Part shown: positions 23,554-33,148 of the stretch, piece after piece
Position numbering within the stretch: position 1 is the first letter of the stretch
Layout: every line of letters begins with the position of its first letter
DNA from: Bacteroidaceae bacterium
GTDB lineage: Bacteria > Bacteroidota > Bacteroidia > Bacteroidales > Bacteroidaceae
NCBI GenBank assembly: GCA_017517605.1
Contig: JAFWYQ010000025.1
Location: forward strand, 1-48,033
Direction of reading: 5' to 3'
DNA: 48,033 bases
Position numbers and translations under genes: made by a program
The notes under the pieces: model-generated
Told to the model about the DNA's origin: nothing
The model's database searches: none
The model's input: the letters and a program-made list of their open reading frames with translations, nothing else

Positions 23554-24591
23554 ATGAGTTATCTGATAAAACCCGCAAACTATCGTCCTTTGCTCGATTT
23601 GAAGCAGACAGAGCAGGGGATTAAACTTATAAAGGAATTCTTTCAACAGAATCTTTCTACCGAGTTGCGCTTGCGCCGTGTCACCGCTCCTCTTTTTGTA
23701 TTGCAAGGAATGGGTATCAACGATGATCTTAGCGGTGTAGAGCGTGCCGTCACCTTCCCTATCAAGGATTTGGCTGATGCCAAGGCCGAAGTGGTACATT
23801 CGTTAGCCAAGTGGAAACGCTTGACTTTGGCCGATTATGACATCGAGCCGGGATATGGTATCTATACCGATATGAATGCTATTCGTGCCGACGAGAAGTT
23901 GGGCAATCTACATTCCCTCTATGTCGACCAATGGGATTGGGAGTTGGTTATTACCGGCAAAGACCGTACGGTGGCTTTCCTCAAAGACATTGTTACCCGT
24001 ATATATGCTGCGATGTTGCGTACCGAGTTTATGGTGTGCGAAACTTATCCGCAGATAACTCCCTTCTTGCCGGAAAAGTTGTTCTTTATCCATTCCGAAG
24101 AATTGCGCCAGATGTATCCTGACCTTTCGGCAAAGGAGCGCGAAGACCGCATTACTCGTGAATACGGAGCCGTGTTTATTATAGGTATTGGTGCCAAATT
24201 AGCTGATGGAAAAGAACATGATTTGCGTGCGCCTGACTATGACGATTATTCGACCATTGGTGAAAATGGATTGCCGGGTCTCAATGGCGATTTGCTTATA
24301 TGGGATAGTGTAGTTGACCGTGCCGTAGAGCTTTCTTCTATGGGTATCCGTGTAGATCGCGAGGCTTTGCTCCGTCAGTTGACCCTTTCAGGAAAAGAAG
24401 AACGGAAGGAACTCTATTTCCACCGTCGCCTGCTTGATGGTACATTGCCTCTCAGTATTGGCGGAGGTATAGGACAAAGCCGACTCTGTATGGTCTATCT
24501 GCGTAAAGCTCACATTGGCGAGATTCAAGCAAGCATTTGGCCGGAAGATATGCGTGCCGAGTGTGCCGAGTACGGAATGCCTTTGATATAA
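23554..24591 (+). CDS. asnA: Aspartate--ammonia ligase (AsnA)
   Basis: AsnA makes asparagine from aspartate, ATP and free ammonia. The 345-aa length and blocks such as RVTAPLFVLQGMGINDDLSGVE, KWKRLTL, GIYTDMNAIR, YVDQWDWE, FIHSEELRQMYPDL and SIGGGIGQSRLCM (class II aminoacyl-tRNA-synthetase-like fold) fit well. The ATG at 23554 is preceded by TATATTTG (23523-23530), a likely -7 element, so an earlier in-frame ATG at 23518 would lie before the transcript start. The 148-bp upstream gap is AT-rich with no riboswitch that I recognise. Confidence 0.95.
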   Translation: MSYLIKPANYRPLLDLKQTEQGIKLIKEFFQQNLSTELRLRRVTAPLFVLQGMGINDDLSGVERAVTFPIKDLADAKAEVVHSLAKWKRLTLADYDIEPGYGIYTDMNAIRADEKLGNLHSLYVDQWDWELVITGKDRTVAFLKDIVTRIYAAMLRTEFMVCETYPQITPFLPEKLFFIHSEELRQMYPDLSAKEREDRITREYGAVFIIGIGAKLADGKEHDLRAPDYDDYSTIGENGLPGLNGDLLIWDSVVDRAVELSSMGIRVDREALLRQLTLSGKEERKELYFHRRLLDGTLPLSIGGGIGQSRLCMVYLRKAHIGEIQASIWPEDMRAECAEYGMPLI

Positions 24592-24677
24592 GATTTAGTT
24601 ATAAGCTACGAGTGATGAGCTACGAGCTATAAGTGACAAGTAGCCATGTGGTTCTAAAACTAACCAGCTATACTATT

Positions 24678-25340
24678 ATGAACGTAAGAATTGAAGAAAG
24701 TTGGAAACGGCAGTTAGCTTCGGAATTTGAGAAGGACTATTTTGTTCGTCTCACCGAATTTGTACGTCAGGAGTACGCTCAAGGGACGGTATATCCTCCT
24801 GGTCGGCTCATCTTCAATGCGTTCGACCTTTGTCCGTTTGATAAAGTGAAGGTTGTGATTATCGGACAAGACCCTTATCACGGTCCTGGTCAGGCACATG
24901 GCCTTTGCTTTTCCGTGAACGACGGAGTTCCTTTTCCGCCATCGTTGGTGAATATATTCAAGGAGATAGAGAGTGATTTGGGTACTCCTGTCCCTACGTC
25001 GGGCAATCTTACCCGTTGGGCCAATCAGGGAGTGCTTCTGCTCAATGCCACACTTACCGTGCGTGCCCATCAGGCAGGAAGTCACCAACGCCAAGGGTGG
25101 GAGGAATTTACTGATGCGGCCATTCGTACCCTTGCCACAGAGCGTGAAGGATTGGTCTTTATTTTATGGGGAGCATACGCACAGAAGAAGGGCGCGTTCA
25201 TTGATCGTTCGCGTCATTTGGTGCTCTCTTCGGCCCATCCGTCACCACTTTCCGCTTGGCATGGATTCTTTGGAAACAAGCATTTCAGTCGTGCCAATGA
25301 GTATTTAGTTTCACAAGGAAAAGAACCGATAGTTTGGTAG
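24678..25340 (+). CDS. ung: Uracil-DNA glycosylase, family 1
   Basis: Removes uracil from DNA to start base-excision repair. The 220-aa protein carries the catalytic water-activating motif GQDPYH (residues 64-69), [11 protein letters not shown], and the DNA-intercalating HPSPLS (about 187-192). The ATG at 24678 gives the normal length; an in-frame ATG 15 codons upstream adds residues outside the family. The 86-bp gap before it has short GCTACGAG repeats. It converges on lptD across a large hairpin. Confidence 0.97.
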   Translation: MNVRIEESWKRQLASEFEKDYFVRLTEFVRQEYAQGTVYPPGRLIFNAFDLCPFDKVKVVIIGQDPYHGPGQAHGLCFSVNDGVPFPPSLVNIFKEIESDLGTPVPTSGNLTRWANQGVLLLNATLTVRAHQAGSHQRQGWEEFTDAAIRTLATEREGLVFILWGAYAQKKGAFIDRSRHLVLSSAHPSPLSAWHGFFGNKHFSRANEYLVSQGKEPIVW

Positions 25341-25344
25341 ATAT

Positions 25345-25429
25345 TAAGGGTTAGGGAGTAAGATGTAGGGATGAAGGATTACTTTCTATCCTTACACTTT
25401 GTTCCTTACATCTTACTCCCTAATCCTTA
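25345..25429. terminator. Bidirectional hairpin between ung and lptD
   Basis: Arms 25345-25367 and 25407-25429 are complementary at 22 of 23 positions (TTAGGGAGTAAGATGTA and its complement) with a 39-nt loop. It lies between convergent stop codons. There is no long T-tract, so it may also be a dispersed repeat. Confidence 0.65.
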
Positions 25430-25443
25430 CATCTTACATCTGA

Positions 25444-28224
25444 TTAATACCAATCAATATTGGTACTATATCCACTACGCTTATCGTACTTAAGGGCATC
25501 GGCCAACATGCTGCTATTGGCACTGATGCTGAAGTTGTATGAAGTATATGGCGCAAGGATAATGCCGCACGACATAGAGAAACAGTGCAAGTCGCGACTG
25601 ATGTTGCATGTGGTGGCGGCTATCTTCTTGTAATCAAAGTCATAACCCGATGTGAACGAGATGTTCCATTTGTTCGAAGGTTTTATGTTTCCCGATATAT
25701 TTACACGGTGGCTGAACGAGAAGGGGTAACGCATCGTCTTGATGTTGATTTCCTTTTGACGGTCTTCGGCCAAAGTATAGTTCCACGATACATTCAGCGA
25801 CCAAGGAATCTTGAAGGCCATATAGCCGTCGGGATCCTTTTCGGCTTTTTCTGTTTTCTTCTCCGTTTGTCCGTTCGAATTGTTTGTATCGGCGGTTGAT
25901 TCATCCTCCTCCTCTTCGTCATCTTCTTCTTCACCATTTTCTTTAGGACCGAACCACTTCTTGAAGGTTTCGTTGTTGAATGTGTATGAGAATCCGTTAC
26001 TCATTCCTTGGAAACGTCCAAAACGTCCGTATGACCATTCCGTACGGTCGCCCACAATTACTTGTCCCTTGTCGTTGAATTCGTAGGCGTATGTGGCGAA
26101 CACACCGTTCAAGTTGAATGTCTTGTTCTTTCCTAATTTCAAGCGCAAGCGAAGGTTCAGGTTGCTCCAGGGTTTGGTCTTGGCGGCCAAGTTGTAAGAG
26201 AGGCTGGCTCCCAAATCATCAATAATGCTGATTTTGCGTACACCGGTAGTGTCCTTATCGGATTTCACCTTCATTTCGATGTTGTTCGACATGCTGAAAC
26301 TTACGCTTCCTGTCTTTCCTTTGCCCGGCACGCCGAATACGGCTCCTTGGTAGGGGGAATATTCTTGGGTAACCAGCTCTCCGTCTGCATCATAGTAACT
26401 GTATGAGTCGTAGTAGCCATACTTGTAATCTCCAAAGTCGGGAGTCATACTGAAACTTACAGAGGGAGTGAACACGTGTCGTACGGCCTCAATCTTGTCT
26501 CCGAAAATGGCTTTGGATGGCTTGTAGAAACCATATAGCTTGGTGTTCATCGACAGACTCATGTCGTAGTTATATACACGGTTGAATCCGTATATCGTAT
26601 CGGTTACTGCGGCTTGCAAGGATTCGTCCCACTCCTTTTCCTGACGGTAGGTGTACCACCGTTCGGTATAGTTCACGGCGGCTGTCAAGTTCATATATTT
26701 AAAAAGGTTGAACGTGGCGCTGATAGGGATGCGGTGTTGCATACCATTCTTCCAATCCTTGATGATATTGGTTTTCATTATCTCATCCTCTTTGCTTTGG
26801 ATGCTGTTCTTCAAATAACCGCTATAGCTGAGTGCAATCTTTTCGTACCACTGCTCCTTGCCCAATCTCTTCTTTCGCTTGAAAGGATAGAGGCGGCTCA
26901 GTGAAATGTTCAAGTCGGGGAAAGAGACTGACAGACTGCTGTCGCGCACATTCTGTGCAATATTGAATGTGCCCGAAAGGGTCAGACCTATGTCGGGGAA
27001 TGAGCGTGAGTAGCTTACACTTGATGTGCGCGTACTTTGGCTACTCAGTGCCAAATTGTATTGGCTGTTCAGATTGCTTTTTTCGTAACTGCTTGTTGCA
27101 TAGTTTACACTGGCCGAGAAGGTGCTGTTGGGGCTTGCCTTGGCATCTTGGCGATGAGTCCATTGAATCTTGAAGTCCTTGCTTACAGAGTAGTCGGGCA
27201 TATTCTTTTCGCCCAATTTGGTAGTCAGAGTACTCAGATTGACGGCACCCGAGAATTTGTAACGCTTGTTATAGGTGCTGCTTGCATTCAATCCCCACGA
27301 ACCTTTGGTGAATATCTCACCTGTCAGTTTCAAGTCCATATAGTCGCTGATGGCGAAGTAGTAACCGCCATCGCGCAGGTAGAAGCCGCGCTCCGTTTCA
27401 TCACCATAGGTTGGCATAATGAATCCCGAGGCATATTCCTCGTTGCTGAAGGGAAAGAATCCGAAGGGGATAGCCAAAGGCAGAGGCACATCCTCCACTA
27501 CCAGATAGGCAGGGCCGAATACCACATTCTTGCCCGGTCGCATCTTGGCGCGTGTCAATGCCAAATAGAAGTGGGGATGCTCGTGGTTGTCGCAGGTGGT
27601 GTATTTTCCATTGGCTCCATAGAAAGCGTCGTCAGAACCCTTCTTGGCATATTCACTGGTCATATATCCCTCGCCCTGCTCGGTCACCACGTTGCTGATG
27701 TATCCCTTGCGCGAACTGAAGTTGTAGCTCATCGTGTCACTCTCATAAGGAGTATCGCCATCTTTGAACACGGGGCGTCCGATTTCCTTTCCTGTAGAGT
27801 CCTTCACACCGTGCGCATACACCGTTTTGGTGTCAATGTCCACGGTAATCTGCTCGGCCGTCAGGCCAATCTTCTGGTAATCCACCTGGCTGTTCTTGTA
27901 AAGGTAAGCCTTGGCGTTGGCCACAATCCACACAAGTGAGTCTTCTGCCTGATAAGTGACAGGGGCATCCAGCACGTCCTCTTGTTTCTTGGTGGTCGAG
28001 TCGGTCACTAAGGTATCAGCCAATGTGGCGGTCAGCGAGTCGCCATTGATGGAAATGTCTGTTTGGGAACTTTCATTAGCCAACGAATCCTCTTCCGCCC
28101 GCAGGGCTGCATATAGTTTGCCATACTCGTCGTTCGGGATACGCGCATTGGCTTCTGATGCCGCCATCAGTAGGAATATAAGCGATAAAATGGGCAAAAA
28201 TATATTCTTGCTATATGAAGTCAT
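25444..28224 (-). CDS. lptD: LPS-assembly protein LptD-like outer-membrane protein
   Basis: LptD is the outer-membrane barrel that, with LptE, inserts lipopolysaccharide. The 926-aa protein has a signal peptide (about 1-28), an OstA-like periplasmic part (ANAKAYLYKNSQVDYQKIGLTAEQITVDIDTKTVYA, GYISNVVTEQGEGYMTS) and the family stretch PLAIPFGFFPF with SGFIMPTYGD near 250-275, then repeated amphipathic strands to the end. Oddity: residues about 755-795 form a strongly acidic and polar loop (EEDDEEEEDES followed by a Lys/Glu stretch), which would fall in a barrel loop or turn. The ATG at 28224 is taken because it begins the signal peptide; TAATTTTG on the minus strand (28249-28256) is a possible -7 element. 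Confidence 0.88.
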   Translation of the reverse strand: MTSYSKNIFLPILSLIFLLMAASEANARIPNDEYGKLYAALRAEEDSLANESSQTDISINGDSLTATLADTLVTDSTTKKQEDVLDAPVTYQAEDSLVWIVANAKAYLYKNSQVDYQKIGLTAEQITVDIDTKTVYAHGVKDSTGKEIGRPVFKDGDTPYESDTMSYNFSSRKGYISNVVTEQGEGYMTSEYAKKGSDDAFYGANGKYTTCDNHEHPHFYLALTRAKMRPGKNVVFGPAYLVVEDVPLPLAIPFGFFPFSNEEYASGFIMPTYGDETERGFYLRDGGYYFAISDYMDLKLTGEIFTKGSWGLNASSTYNKRYKFSGAVNLSTLTTKLGEKNMPDYSVSKDFKIQWTHRQDAKASPNSTFSASVNYATSSYEKSNLNSQYNLALSSQSTRTSSVSYSRSFPDIGLTLSGTFNIAQNVRDSSLSVSFPDLNISLSRLYPFKRKKRLGKEQWYEKIALSYSGYLKNSIQSKEDEIMKTNIIKDWKNGMQHRIPISATFNLFKYMNLTAAVNYTERWYTYRQEKEWDESLQAAVTDTIYGFNRVYNYDMSLSMNTKLYGFYKPSKAIFGDKIEAVRHVFTPSVSFSMTPDFGDYKYGYYDSYSYYDADGELVTQEYSPYQGAVFGVPGKGKTGSVSFSMSNNIEMKVKSDKDTTGVRKISIIDDLGASLSYNLAAKTKPWSNLNLRLRLKLGKNKTFNLNGVFATYAYEFNDKGQVIVGDRTEWSYGRFGRFQGMSNGFSYTFNNETFKKWFGPKENGEEEDDEEEEDESTADTNNSNGQTEKKTEKAEKDPDGYMAFKIPWSLNVSWNYTLAEDRQKEINIKTMRYPFSFSHRVNISGNIKPSNKWNISFTSGYDFDYKKIAATTCNISRDLHCFSMSCGIILAPYTSYNFSISANSSMLADALKYDKRSGYSTNIDWY

Positions 28225-28472
28225 TATTGGCTTTTTACATTCAGTCGGCAAAATTACATATAATTCGGGAGATAGCCCCTTATCTCCCGTTAAAATTATG
28301 AATTATTTGGTATTTGAGGGGGCAACTTCCGCTTTATCATCCTTGTTATTCCTATTTTTCAATGGTTAAACGAAATTATCCAAACAAATAAATTGGCCTA
28401 AAAGTGAAAAATCCAAAGAAATTATTGACCCAAGGGACTTCAACCTGTTTAAGTTGACGCTGTTTTAAAGTA

Positions 28473-28520
28473 TTAACTCCGTTTGAGAACCGAACAAACA
28501 CGGTAGGCGAACGGAGTTAA
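28473..28520. repeat. 11-bp inverted repeat in the lptD/HD-protein gap
   Basis: TTAACTCCGTT (28473-28483) and AACGGAGTTAA (28510-28520) with a 26-nt loop. The whole gap 28257-29098 has no gene I can support; it holds this hairpin and the two arrays listed next. Confidence 0.6.
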
Positions 28521-28650
28521 CTGTAAAGAATGTTACATTTGAATTTTAGGAAATGGAGAAAATTCACTTAATCCCATCCCTTTAATCCTTTGTTCGTGAG
28601 GTAATAGCATTTCTTCTGTTTGCCTTTGGGGAGTACCGCGATGGATGTAA

Positions 28651-28713
28651 AGTGTAGTGCGGCACTACGCTAAAGTGCAGTGCGGCACTATACAAAAGTG
28701 CAGTGCGGCACTA
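28651..28713. repeat. 23-bp tandem array, core AGTGCGGCACT
   Basis: Three units starting at 28651, 28674 and 28697 (exact 23-bp steps), each with AGTGYAGTGCGGCACTA. The core AGTGC-G-GCACT is symmetric about one base. No coding frame here is credible. Confidence 0.92.
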
Positions 28714-28952
28714 CACTTTTCATGGATAACGATACGTTTATGGACGAAGTGTGATTTGCGGACAGATAAATGGCACGCGGATGACGCGGAAGAAACGAAT
28801 GACCACTGATTTTTTTCTTTTTTTGACAGAAGTACAAAAGAACAGAAGACTAACGTGCCGCATGGGTTAATGGCCGAATGGTCTCCGACTTTAGGCGAAA
28901 TGGCGTTAGGCGAGGAAAGGGGGAGCAAAAAGGCAACGAACGGTTAAGACAT

Positions 28953-29011
28953 AAAGGACGTACCTTTTTATATTAAAGGACGTACCTTTTCCTATTAAAG
29001 GACGTACCTTT
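28953..29011. repeat. 22-bp tandem array, core AAAGGACGTACCTTT
   Basis: Three identical 15-bp cores start at 28953, 28975 and 28997 (exact 22-bp steps). The arms AAAGG and CCTTT are symmetric around ACGTA. The array lies 88 bp past the HD-protein stop codon (its 3' side). Confidence 0.92.
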
Positions 29012-29098
29012 ATTCCAATGCCTTCGTTCCTCTACATTTTGAAGTGTTGAGGCTATGCGTATAGAGCATCTGTGATGCGATGAACAAGTGCCATATTG

Positions 29099-29635
29099 TT
29101 ACAGAAACATCTCGCACCAGCGTTCGAATCGGCTGACTCCTTCGTCGCCGTGCTTGAGGAGGCTTTTGAGGGCCTTTTCGATAGACTTCTCCTTGTCGAG
29201 TTTGGTTTTGGAGAAGAATTTGTCGGCAAAGCATACCACTTGCTCTTCCATGCTGACGGGGCGCATGTCGCGGTGGGGGATGGGGAGGGCTTGACGCTCG
29301 ATTTCCTCCAACGAGAGACCGGCACCGGTGTGGCGCTCGCACACAAGGGCATGGCGCGGATAACCTTCGGCCCGCAGGAGGTCGGCACCGAGGTAGCCGT
29401 GGCAGATGTAGGGGTGCTGGCCGTAGCAATGGATGCCGTCGGCATCGGTGAGGAAGATGCCGATGTCGTGCAGAAGGGCGGCCTCTTCGATGAATTGGGT
29501 GTCGAGGTTCAATTCGGGGTGGCGACGGGCAATGTCGAGTGCTTTGTCGGCCACGGCACGGCTATGTGTCACGAGGATGTGCTTCAGTTCGTTCTCCTCG
29601 GGATAGTACTTGTCGATGATGGAAAGGGCATTCAT
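29099..29635 (-). CDS. HD-domain (HDIG) hydrolase
   Basis: 178 aa. Metal-dependent phosphohydrolase of the HD superfamily: His in VTHSRAVADKA (about 24), the HD pair in ALLHDIGIF (about 54-55), and later GQHPYICHG and CERHTGAGLS histidines. Substrate is unknown; this small HDIG group (start MNALSIIDKYYPE) occurs widely in Bacteroidetes, often annotated only as HD domain protein. It stands behind a hairpin that separates it from the GHL10 gene upstream. Confidence 0.88.
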   Translation of the reverse strand: MNALSIIDKYYPEENELKHILVTHSRAVADKALDIARRHPELNLDTQFIEEAALLHDIGIFLTDADGIHCYGQHPYICHGYLGADLLRAEGYPRHALVCERHTGAGLSLEEIERQALPIPHRDMRPVSMEEQVVCFADKFFSKTKLDKEKSIEKALKSLLKHGDEGVSRFERWCEMFL

Positions 29636-29659
29636 TGTTAGAACGTATTTTTTTGTTTT

Positions 29660-29733
29660 AGGACACAGAGACGCAGAGACACAGAGTTTTAATTAGAAAA
29701 TATTTTCTCTGTGTCTTTGTGTCTCCGTGTTCT
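29660..29733. repeat. GACACAGAGA-type hairpin element, copy 1
   Basis: Arms 29660-29686 and 29707-29733 match at 23 of 27 positions, all differences being transitions that keep G-U pairs in RNA. On the minus strand the stem is followed by an oligo-T run (complement of AAAAC... at 29647-29659), so it can end the GHL10 transcript. The same words occur at 43880-43938. Confidence 0.75.
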
Positions 29734-29748
29734 AAAGTATTATACATA

Positions 29749-31299
29749 TTACATAGTTCTTTTCAATTCCTCCAATGTGCGTGGTTTCGGAGCCTCTTCT
29801 GTCCGTAGTTGAACGGGTGTGCTCTCGTTGCCGCATCGGTCGATGGCGGTGACGGCATAGTGGAGGGTGGGTTGGAAGGGAGTTTCTTGATGGATGTAGC
29901 ACGTGTCGGTCAGGTAAGTGCTTATCAAGTTGCTCGGATTGTCTGTATCTACAGGAAAGTTGTGTGAGGCATAGATGTTGTATCGCATGCCTCCCTCCAT
30001 ATTGTCGGTGGCTGAGGCCCAAGTGAGGTGGATGGTTGACTTTTCGCGTTTCATTTGCACCTCTTGCGGAGTTGATGGAGCGATGCTGTCTATCCACGTG
30101 ATGGGAGGGACGAGGGCAGGGGTGTAGTAGAAATCTTCTTGCACGAGGTTGTAAAGGCCCTGCGTGTTGTCGGTGAGGAAGCGCGAGCGGAAATGGCTCT
30201 CTCCCTCGCATCCGCTCCAACGCATGAAGTTGAGTTGGCGCTCGATTTCGTCCAACGTCCAGTCGCCCTCTGATGGGTGGAGGAAGTAGATGCCCAAGCC
30301 GGGGGCCACCATGCGTCCGTAGCTATGCTCTTTCCAATCGAGCACGAAGGGGTAGAAATAGTTGTCGCGGTAGTAGAGCATGGGGAAGATGATGTCCTGT
30401 ATGCCCTCCTTCATCCAGGCTTGTGCCTCTTGATAGACATCGTGGTAGCCATTCCAACCGGCTTTGTATCGGCTGGTGTTGCGGTATTTGCCTAACGGCG
30501 CGCTACTCACCTTTACCCAAGGTTTGGTGCTCTTCACTTCGTCATAGACGGCACGGACGAAAGCGGTGATGTTGTCGCGCCGCCATTGGTCGAGGGTTTT
30601 GCCTTTACCATATTTGCGATAGTCGGACGCATCGGGGAAGCGTTTGGGACGGTCGGGATAGCGGATGTAGTCGAGATGTACGCCATCCACATCGTATCGG
30701 GTAATCAGCTCGTTGACGAGCGAGGCCAAATACTTCTTGCTATCGGGGTGTCCGGGGTTCAGATACCAATTGTTGCGGAAGCGTTTGCACAGGTGTGGAT
30801 AGCGTTTGGTGATGGATTCGCTGCCCATCTCCTTGTGCACTTCGTCGCTACCAAGGGGAACGGATACCATCCAGGCGTGAAGCTCCATACCTCGCTTGTG
30901 ACACTCTTCGATGGCAAAAGCCAAGGGGTCGTAGCCGGGATTGCCACCTGCTTTGCCGGTAAGTGATTCGCACCAGATTTCGATGTCGGAGGGATAAATC
31001 AGATTGCCTCGTACACGTGTCTGGAAGAGGACGGTGTTGATGTGTGCAGCTTGCAATTGGTCGAGGATGTCGGTCAGTTCCTTCTTCTGCTTGTCGATGT
31101 CCGCTTCACTCTTTATCTGAGTAGTTGGCCAATCGAGTCCTCGGAAGGTGGTAAGCCACACGGCACGCACTTCGTGTTTCTTTGGAGTATAAAGAGGTGA
31201 ATAGGGAGCATTTCCAAACCCTGTGCACGGCAGGGTGCAGGCAAGGAAACACAGCAGGGATTTCAAAAAATAGGTTCTTACGGTTCGATTCTGTTTCAT
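29749..31299 (-). CDS. Secreted GHL10-type (family 10-like, DUF187) glycosidase-like protein
   Basis: 516 aa with a signal peptide (YFLKSLLCFLACTLPCTGFG). Residues about 40-340 match the GHL10 pattern: EVRAVWLTTFRGLDWPTT, INTVLFQTRVRGNLIYPS, YDPLAFAIEECHKRGMELHAWM, and VDGVHLDYIRYPD, where the Asp/Tyr cluster marks the active-site strand of the TIM barrel; QDIIFPMLYYRD follows. A fibronectin-III-like domain ends the protein (about 415-500). Members are thought to cleave glycans, possibly peptidoglycan-related; the substrate is unknown. TAACTTTG on the minus strand (31319-31326) is a likely -7 element. Confidence 0.88.
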   Translation of the reverse strand: MKQNRTVRTYFLKSLLCFLACTLPCTGFGNAPYSPLYTPKKHEVRAVWLTTFRGLDWPTTQIKSEADIDKQKKELTDILDQLQAAHINTVLFQTRVRGNLIYPSDIEIWCESLTGKAGGNPGYDPLAFAIEECHKRGMELHAWMVSVPLGSDEVHKEMGSESITKRYPHLCKRFRNNWYLNPGHPDSKKYLASLVNELITRYDVDGVHLDYIRYPDRPKRFPDASDYRKYGKGKTLDQWRRDNITAFVRAVYDEVKSTKPWVKVSSAPLGKYRNTSRYKAGWNGYHDVYQEAQAWMKEGIQDIIFPMLYYRDNYFYPFVLDWKEHSYGRMVAPGLGIYFLHPSEGDWTLDEIERQLNFMRWSGCEGESHFRSRFLTDNTQGLYNLVQEDFYYTPALVPPITWIDSIAPSTPQEVQMKREKSTIHLTWASATDNMEGGMRYNIYASHNFPVDTDNPSNLISTYLTDTCYIHQETPFQPTLHYAVTAIDRCGNESTPVQLRTEEAPKPRTLEELKRTM

Positions 31300-31426
31300 T
31301 CGTTCTTGTTTTTCGCTACAAAGTTACGTATTTCTGTCTAATAAATCGAAATAATTGGGTGTGAATGCGCCAACTTTTCTATTATTTCCTTACTTTTGCA
31401 TCAAAATTCAGTAAACACTAAATGAT

Positions 31427-32854
31427 ATGATTACATTTACCTTGGCATTATTGCTGCTGATAGGTGGCTACTTCATTTATGGCCGCTATGTTGAAAGGGT
31501 TTTTGCGCCCGATGCCAGTCGTAAGACACCGGCCATTACCCAAGCCGATGGGGTGGATTTCATCCGTCTTCCGAATTGGAAGATATTTATGATTCAGTTC
31601 CTCAATATTGCGGGTTTGGGACCTATCTTCGGTGCCATCATGGGAGCGCAGTTTGGTACGGCATCATACCTGTGGATTGTGTTGGGCACTATCTTTGCCG
31701 GTGCTGTACACGATTATTTTTCGGGTATGCTCTCCATCCGCAACGGCGGTGAAAGTTTGCCTGAAATTATCGGTCGTTTTTTGGGCGGACGTACAAAAAC
31801 TGTTTTCTGTGTCTTCGCGATGATTCTGATGGTGCTTGTGGGTGCTGTCTTCGTTTCCGGGCCTGCCGAATTGTTGGCCGGTATGACTCCTGCTTCGCTT
31901 GATTTCTTATTTTGGATAGGAGTCATCTTCCTCTATTACATATTGGCTACGTTGATGCCGGTGGATAAGATTATCGGACGCATCTATCCGCTTTTTGCAG
32001 CAGCGCTATTGTTCATGGCTTTGGGCATTGTGGTGATGCTTTATGTGAAGTCGCCTGACTTGCCTGAGATATGGGAAGGATTCGGCACGAAGTACGACCC
32101 GAATCCCATTTTCCCCATGATGTTCATTTCCATCGCTTGCGGAGCCATCAGTGGTTTCCATGCCACCCAATCGCCTTTGATGGCACGTTGTATGGAAAAT
32201 GAGAAGAATGGCCGCCCCATATTCTATGGAGCGATGGTGGCCGAGGGTATTGTGGCGCTCATTTGGGCTGCCGCTGCCACCTATTTCTTTCAAGAAAATG
32301 GGGTTATTGATCAGGTGACGGGTAAGGCGTTTTCGGGAGCTGCGGTAGCTACTCAGATATCCAAGGATTGGTTGGGCACTTTCGGAGGCATCCTGGCCAT
32401 CTTAGGCATTGTGGCAGCCCCTATTACCAGTGGCGATACGGCGCTACGTTCGGCCCGCCTCATTATGGCAGATTTCCTTCATTTCGACCAGAAGAAGATT
32501 CGCAACCGCTTGATTATTTGCATCCCCTTGTTTGCCGTTACCATTGCCATCTTGATATATAGCTTGACTGATGCCGACGGATTCAAGATTATTTGGCGTT
32601 ACTTTGCCTGGTGCAATCAGACAATGGCTGTCTTTACCCTCTGGGCCATTACTGTATACCTGACATTGAAACGTAAGAATTTCTATATTACTCTGTTTCC
32701 CGCCTTGTTGATGACATGCGTGTGTTCAACTTACATCTGCATGGCTCCCGAAGGATTTGCATTGCCTGCTGTGTGGGGATATGTCATTGGTGGGGCATGT
32801 GCCGTGATTGGTTTGGTGTGGTTTATAGCATGGAAAAAGAAAATAATGTGCTAA
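31427..32854 (+). CDS. CstA-family (carbon starvation) transporter
   Basis: 475-aa polytopic membrane protein with about 12 or more helices. Family marks: FIYGRYVERVFAPD near the start, QFLNIAGLGPIFGAIMGAQFG (about 58-78), VHDYFSGMLSIRNGGESLPEI, and ISGFHATQSPLMARC near 244-258. CstA/BtsT proteins import pyruvate or peptides. This is the shorter Bacteroidetes form, compared with about 700 aa in E. coli CstA. TACTTTTG (31391-31398) is a likely -7 element 29 bp before the ATG. A 73-aa membrane protein follows, as small CstX/YbdD partners do elsewhere, though no sequence match to those is claimed. Confidence 0.9.
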   Translation: MITFTLALLLLIGGYFIYGRYVERVFAPDASRKTPAITQADGVDFIRLPNWKIFMIQFLNIAGLGPIFGAIMGAQFGTASYLWIVLGTIFAGAVHDYFSGMLSIRNGGESLPEIIGRFLGGRTKTVFCVFAMILMVLVGAVFVSGPAELLAGMTPASLDFLFWIGVIFLYYILATLMPVDKIIGRIYPLFAAALLFMALGIVVMLYVKSPDLPEIWEGFGTKYDPNPIFPMMFISIACGAISGFHATQSPLMARCMENEKNGRPIFYGAMVAEGIVALIWAAAATYFFQENGVIDQVTGKAFSGAAVATQISKDWLGTFGGILAILGIVAAPITSGDTALRSARLIMADFLHFDQKKIRNRLIICIPLFAVTIAILIYSLTDADGFKIIWRYFAWCNQTMAVFTLWAITVYLTLKRKNFYITLFPALLMTCVCSTYICMAPEGFALPAVWGYVIGGACAVIGLVWFIAWKKKIMC

Positions 32855-32923
32855 TATGTCAATATGCTAATGTGTAAATGTGTACAATTGTCATTAGCTC
32901 ATTAACATTATATTAAGAGAAAG

Positions 32924-33145
32924 ATGAAACGATACAAGAAATCCATTATCATGCCGTTGGCCTTATTCATTTATGCCACGGTGATGGCTATTTATTTTAT
33001 TCCTCGTAATCAGGAGTTGAGTGATGTTGAGAAGTGGGGAACCGTAACTGCTTCGTATGTGATTATAGCTCTTCTGTGGTGGGTGCTCCGTAAGAAAGAG
33101 CAAATGATGGCCAAACGTAATGAAGAAATGAATAAAGATAAGTAA
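32924..33145 (+). CDS. Small two-helix membrane protein
   Basis: 73 aa with two hydrophobic helices (IIMPLALFIYATVMAIYFI and the VIIALLWWVL segment) and a Lys/Glu-rich end. Not recognised as a named family. It lies 69 bp after the CstA-type gene on the same strand and may be its accessory subunit, which is inference from position only. The gap upstream has AATATGCTAATGTG-like simple repeats. Confidence 0.7.
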   Translation: MKRYKKSIIMPLALFIYATVMAIYFIPRNQELSDVEKWGTVTASYVIIALLWWVLRKKEQMMAKRNEEMNKDK

Positions 33146-33148
33146 TTC

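Noticed and set aside
27037-27939. 300-aa open frame opposite lptD
   Set aside because: Antisense shadow without recognisable features.
28665-28928. 87-aa minus-strand open frame in the lptD/HD gap
   Set aside because: Runs into the 23-bp array, lacks motifs and a start signal, and has unlike composition.
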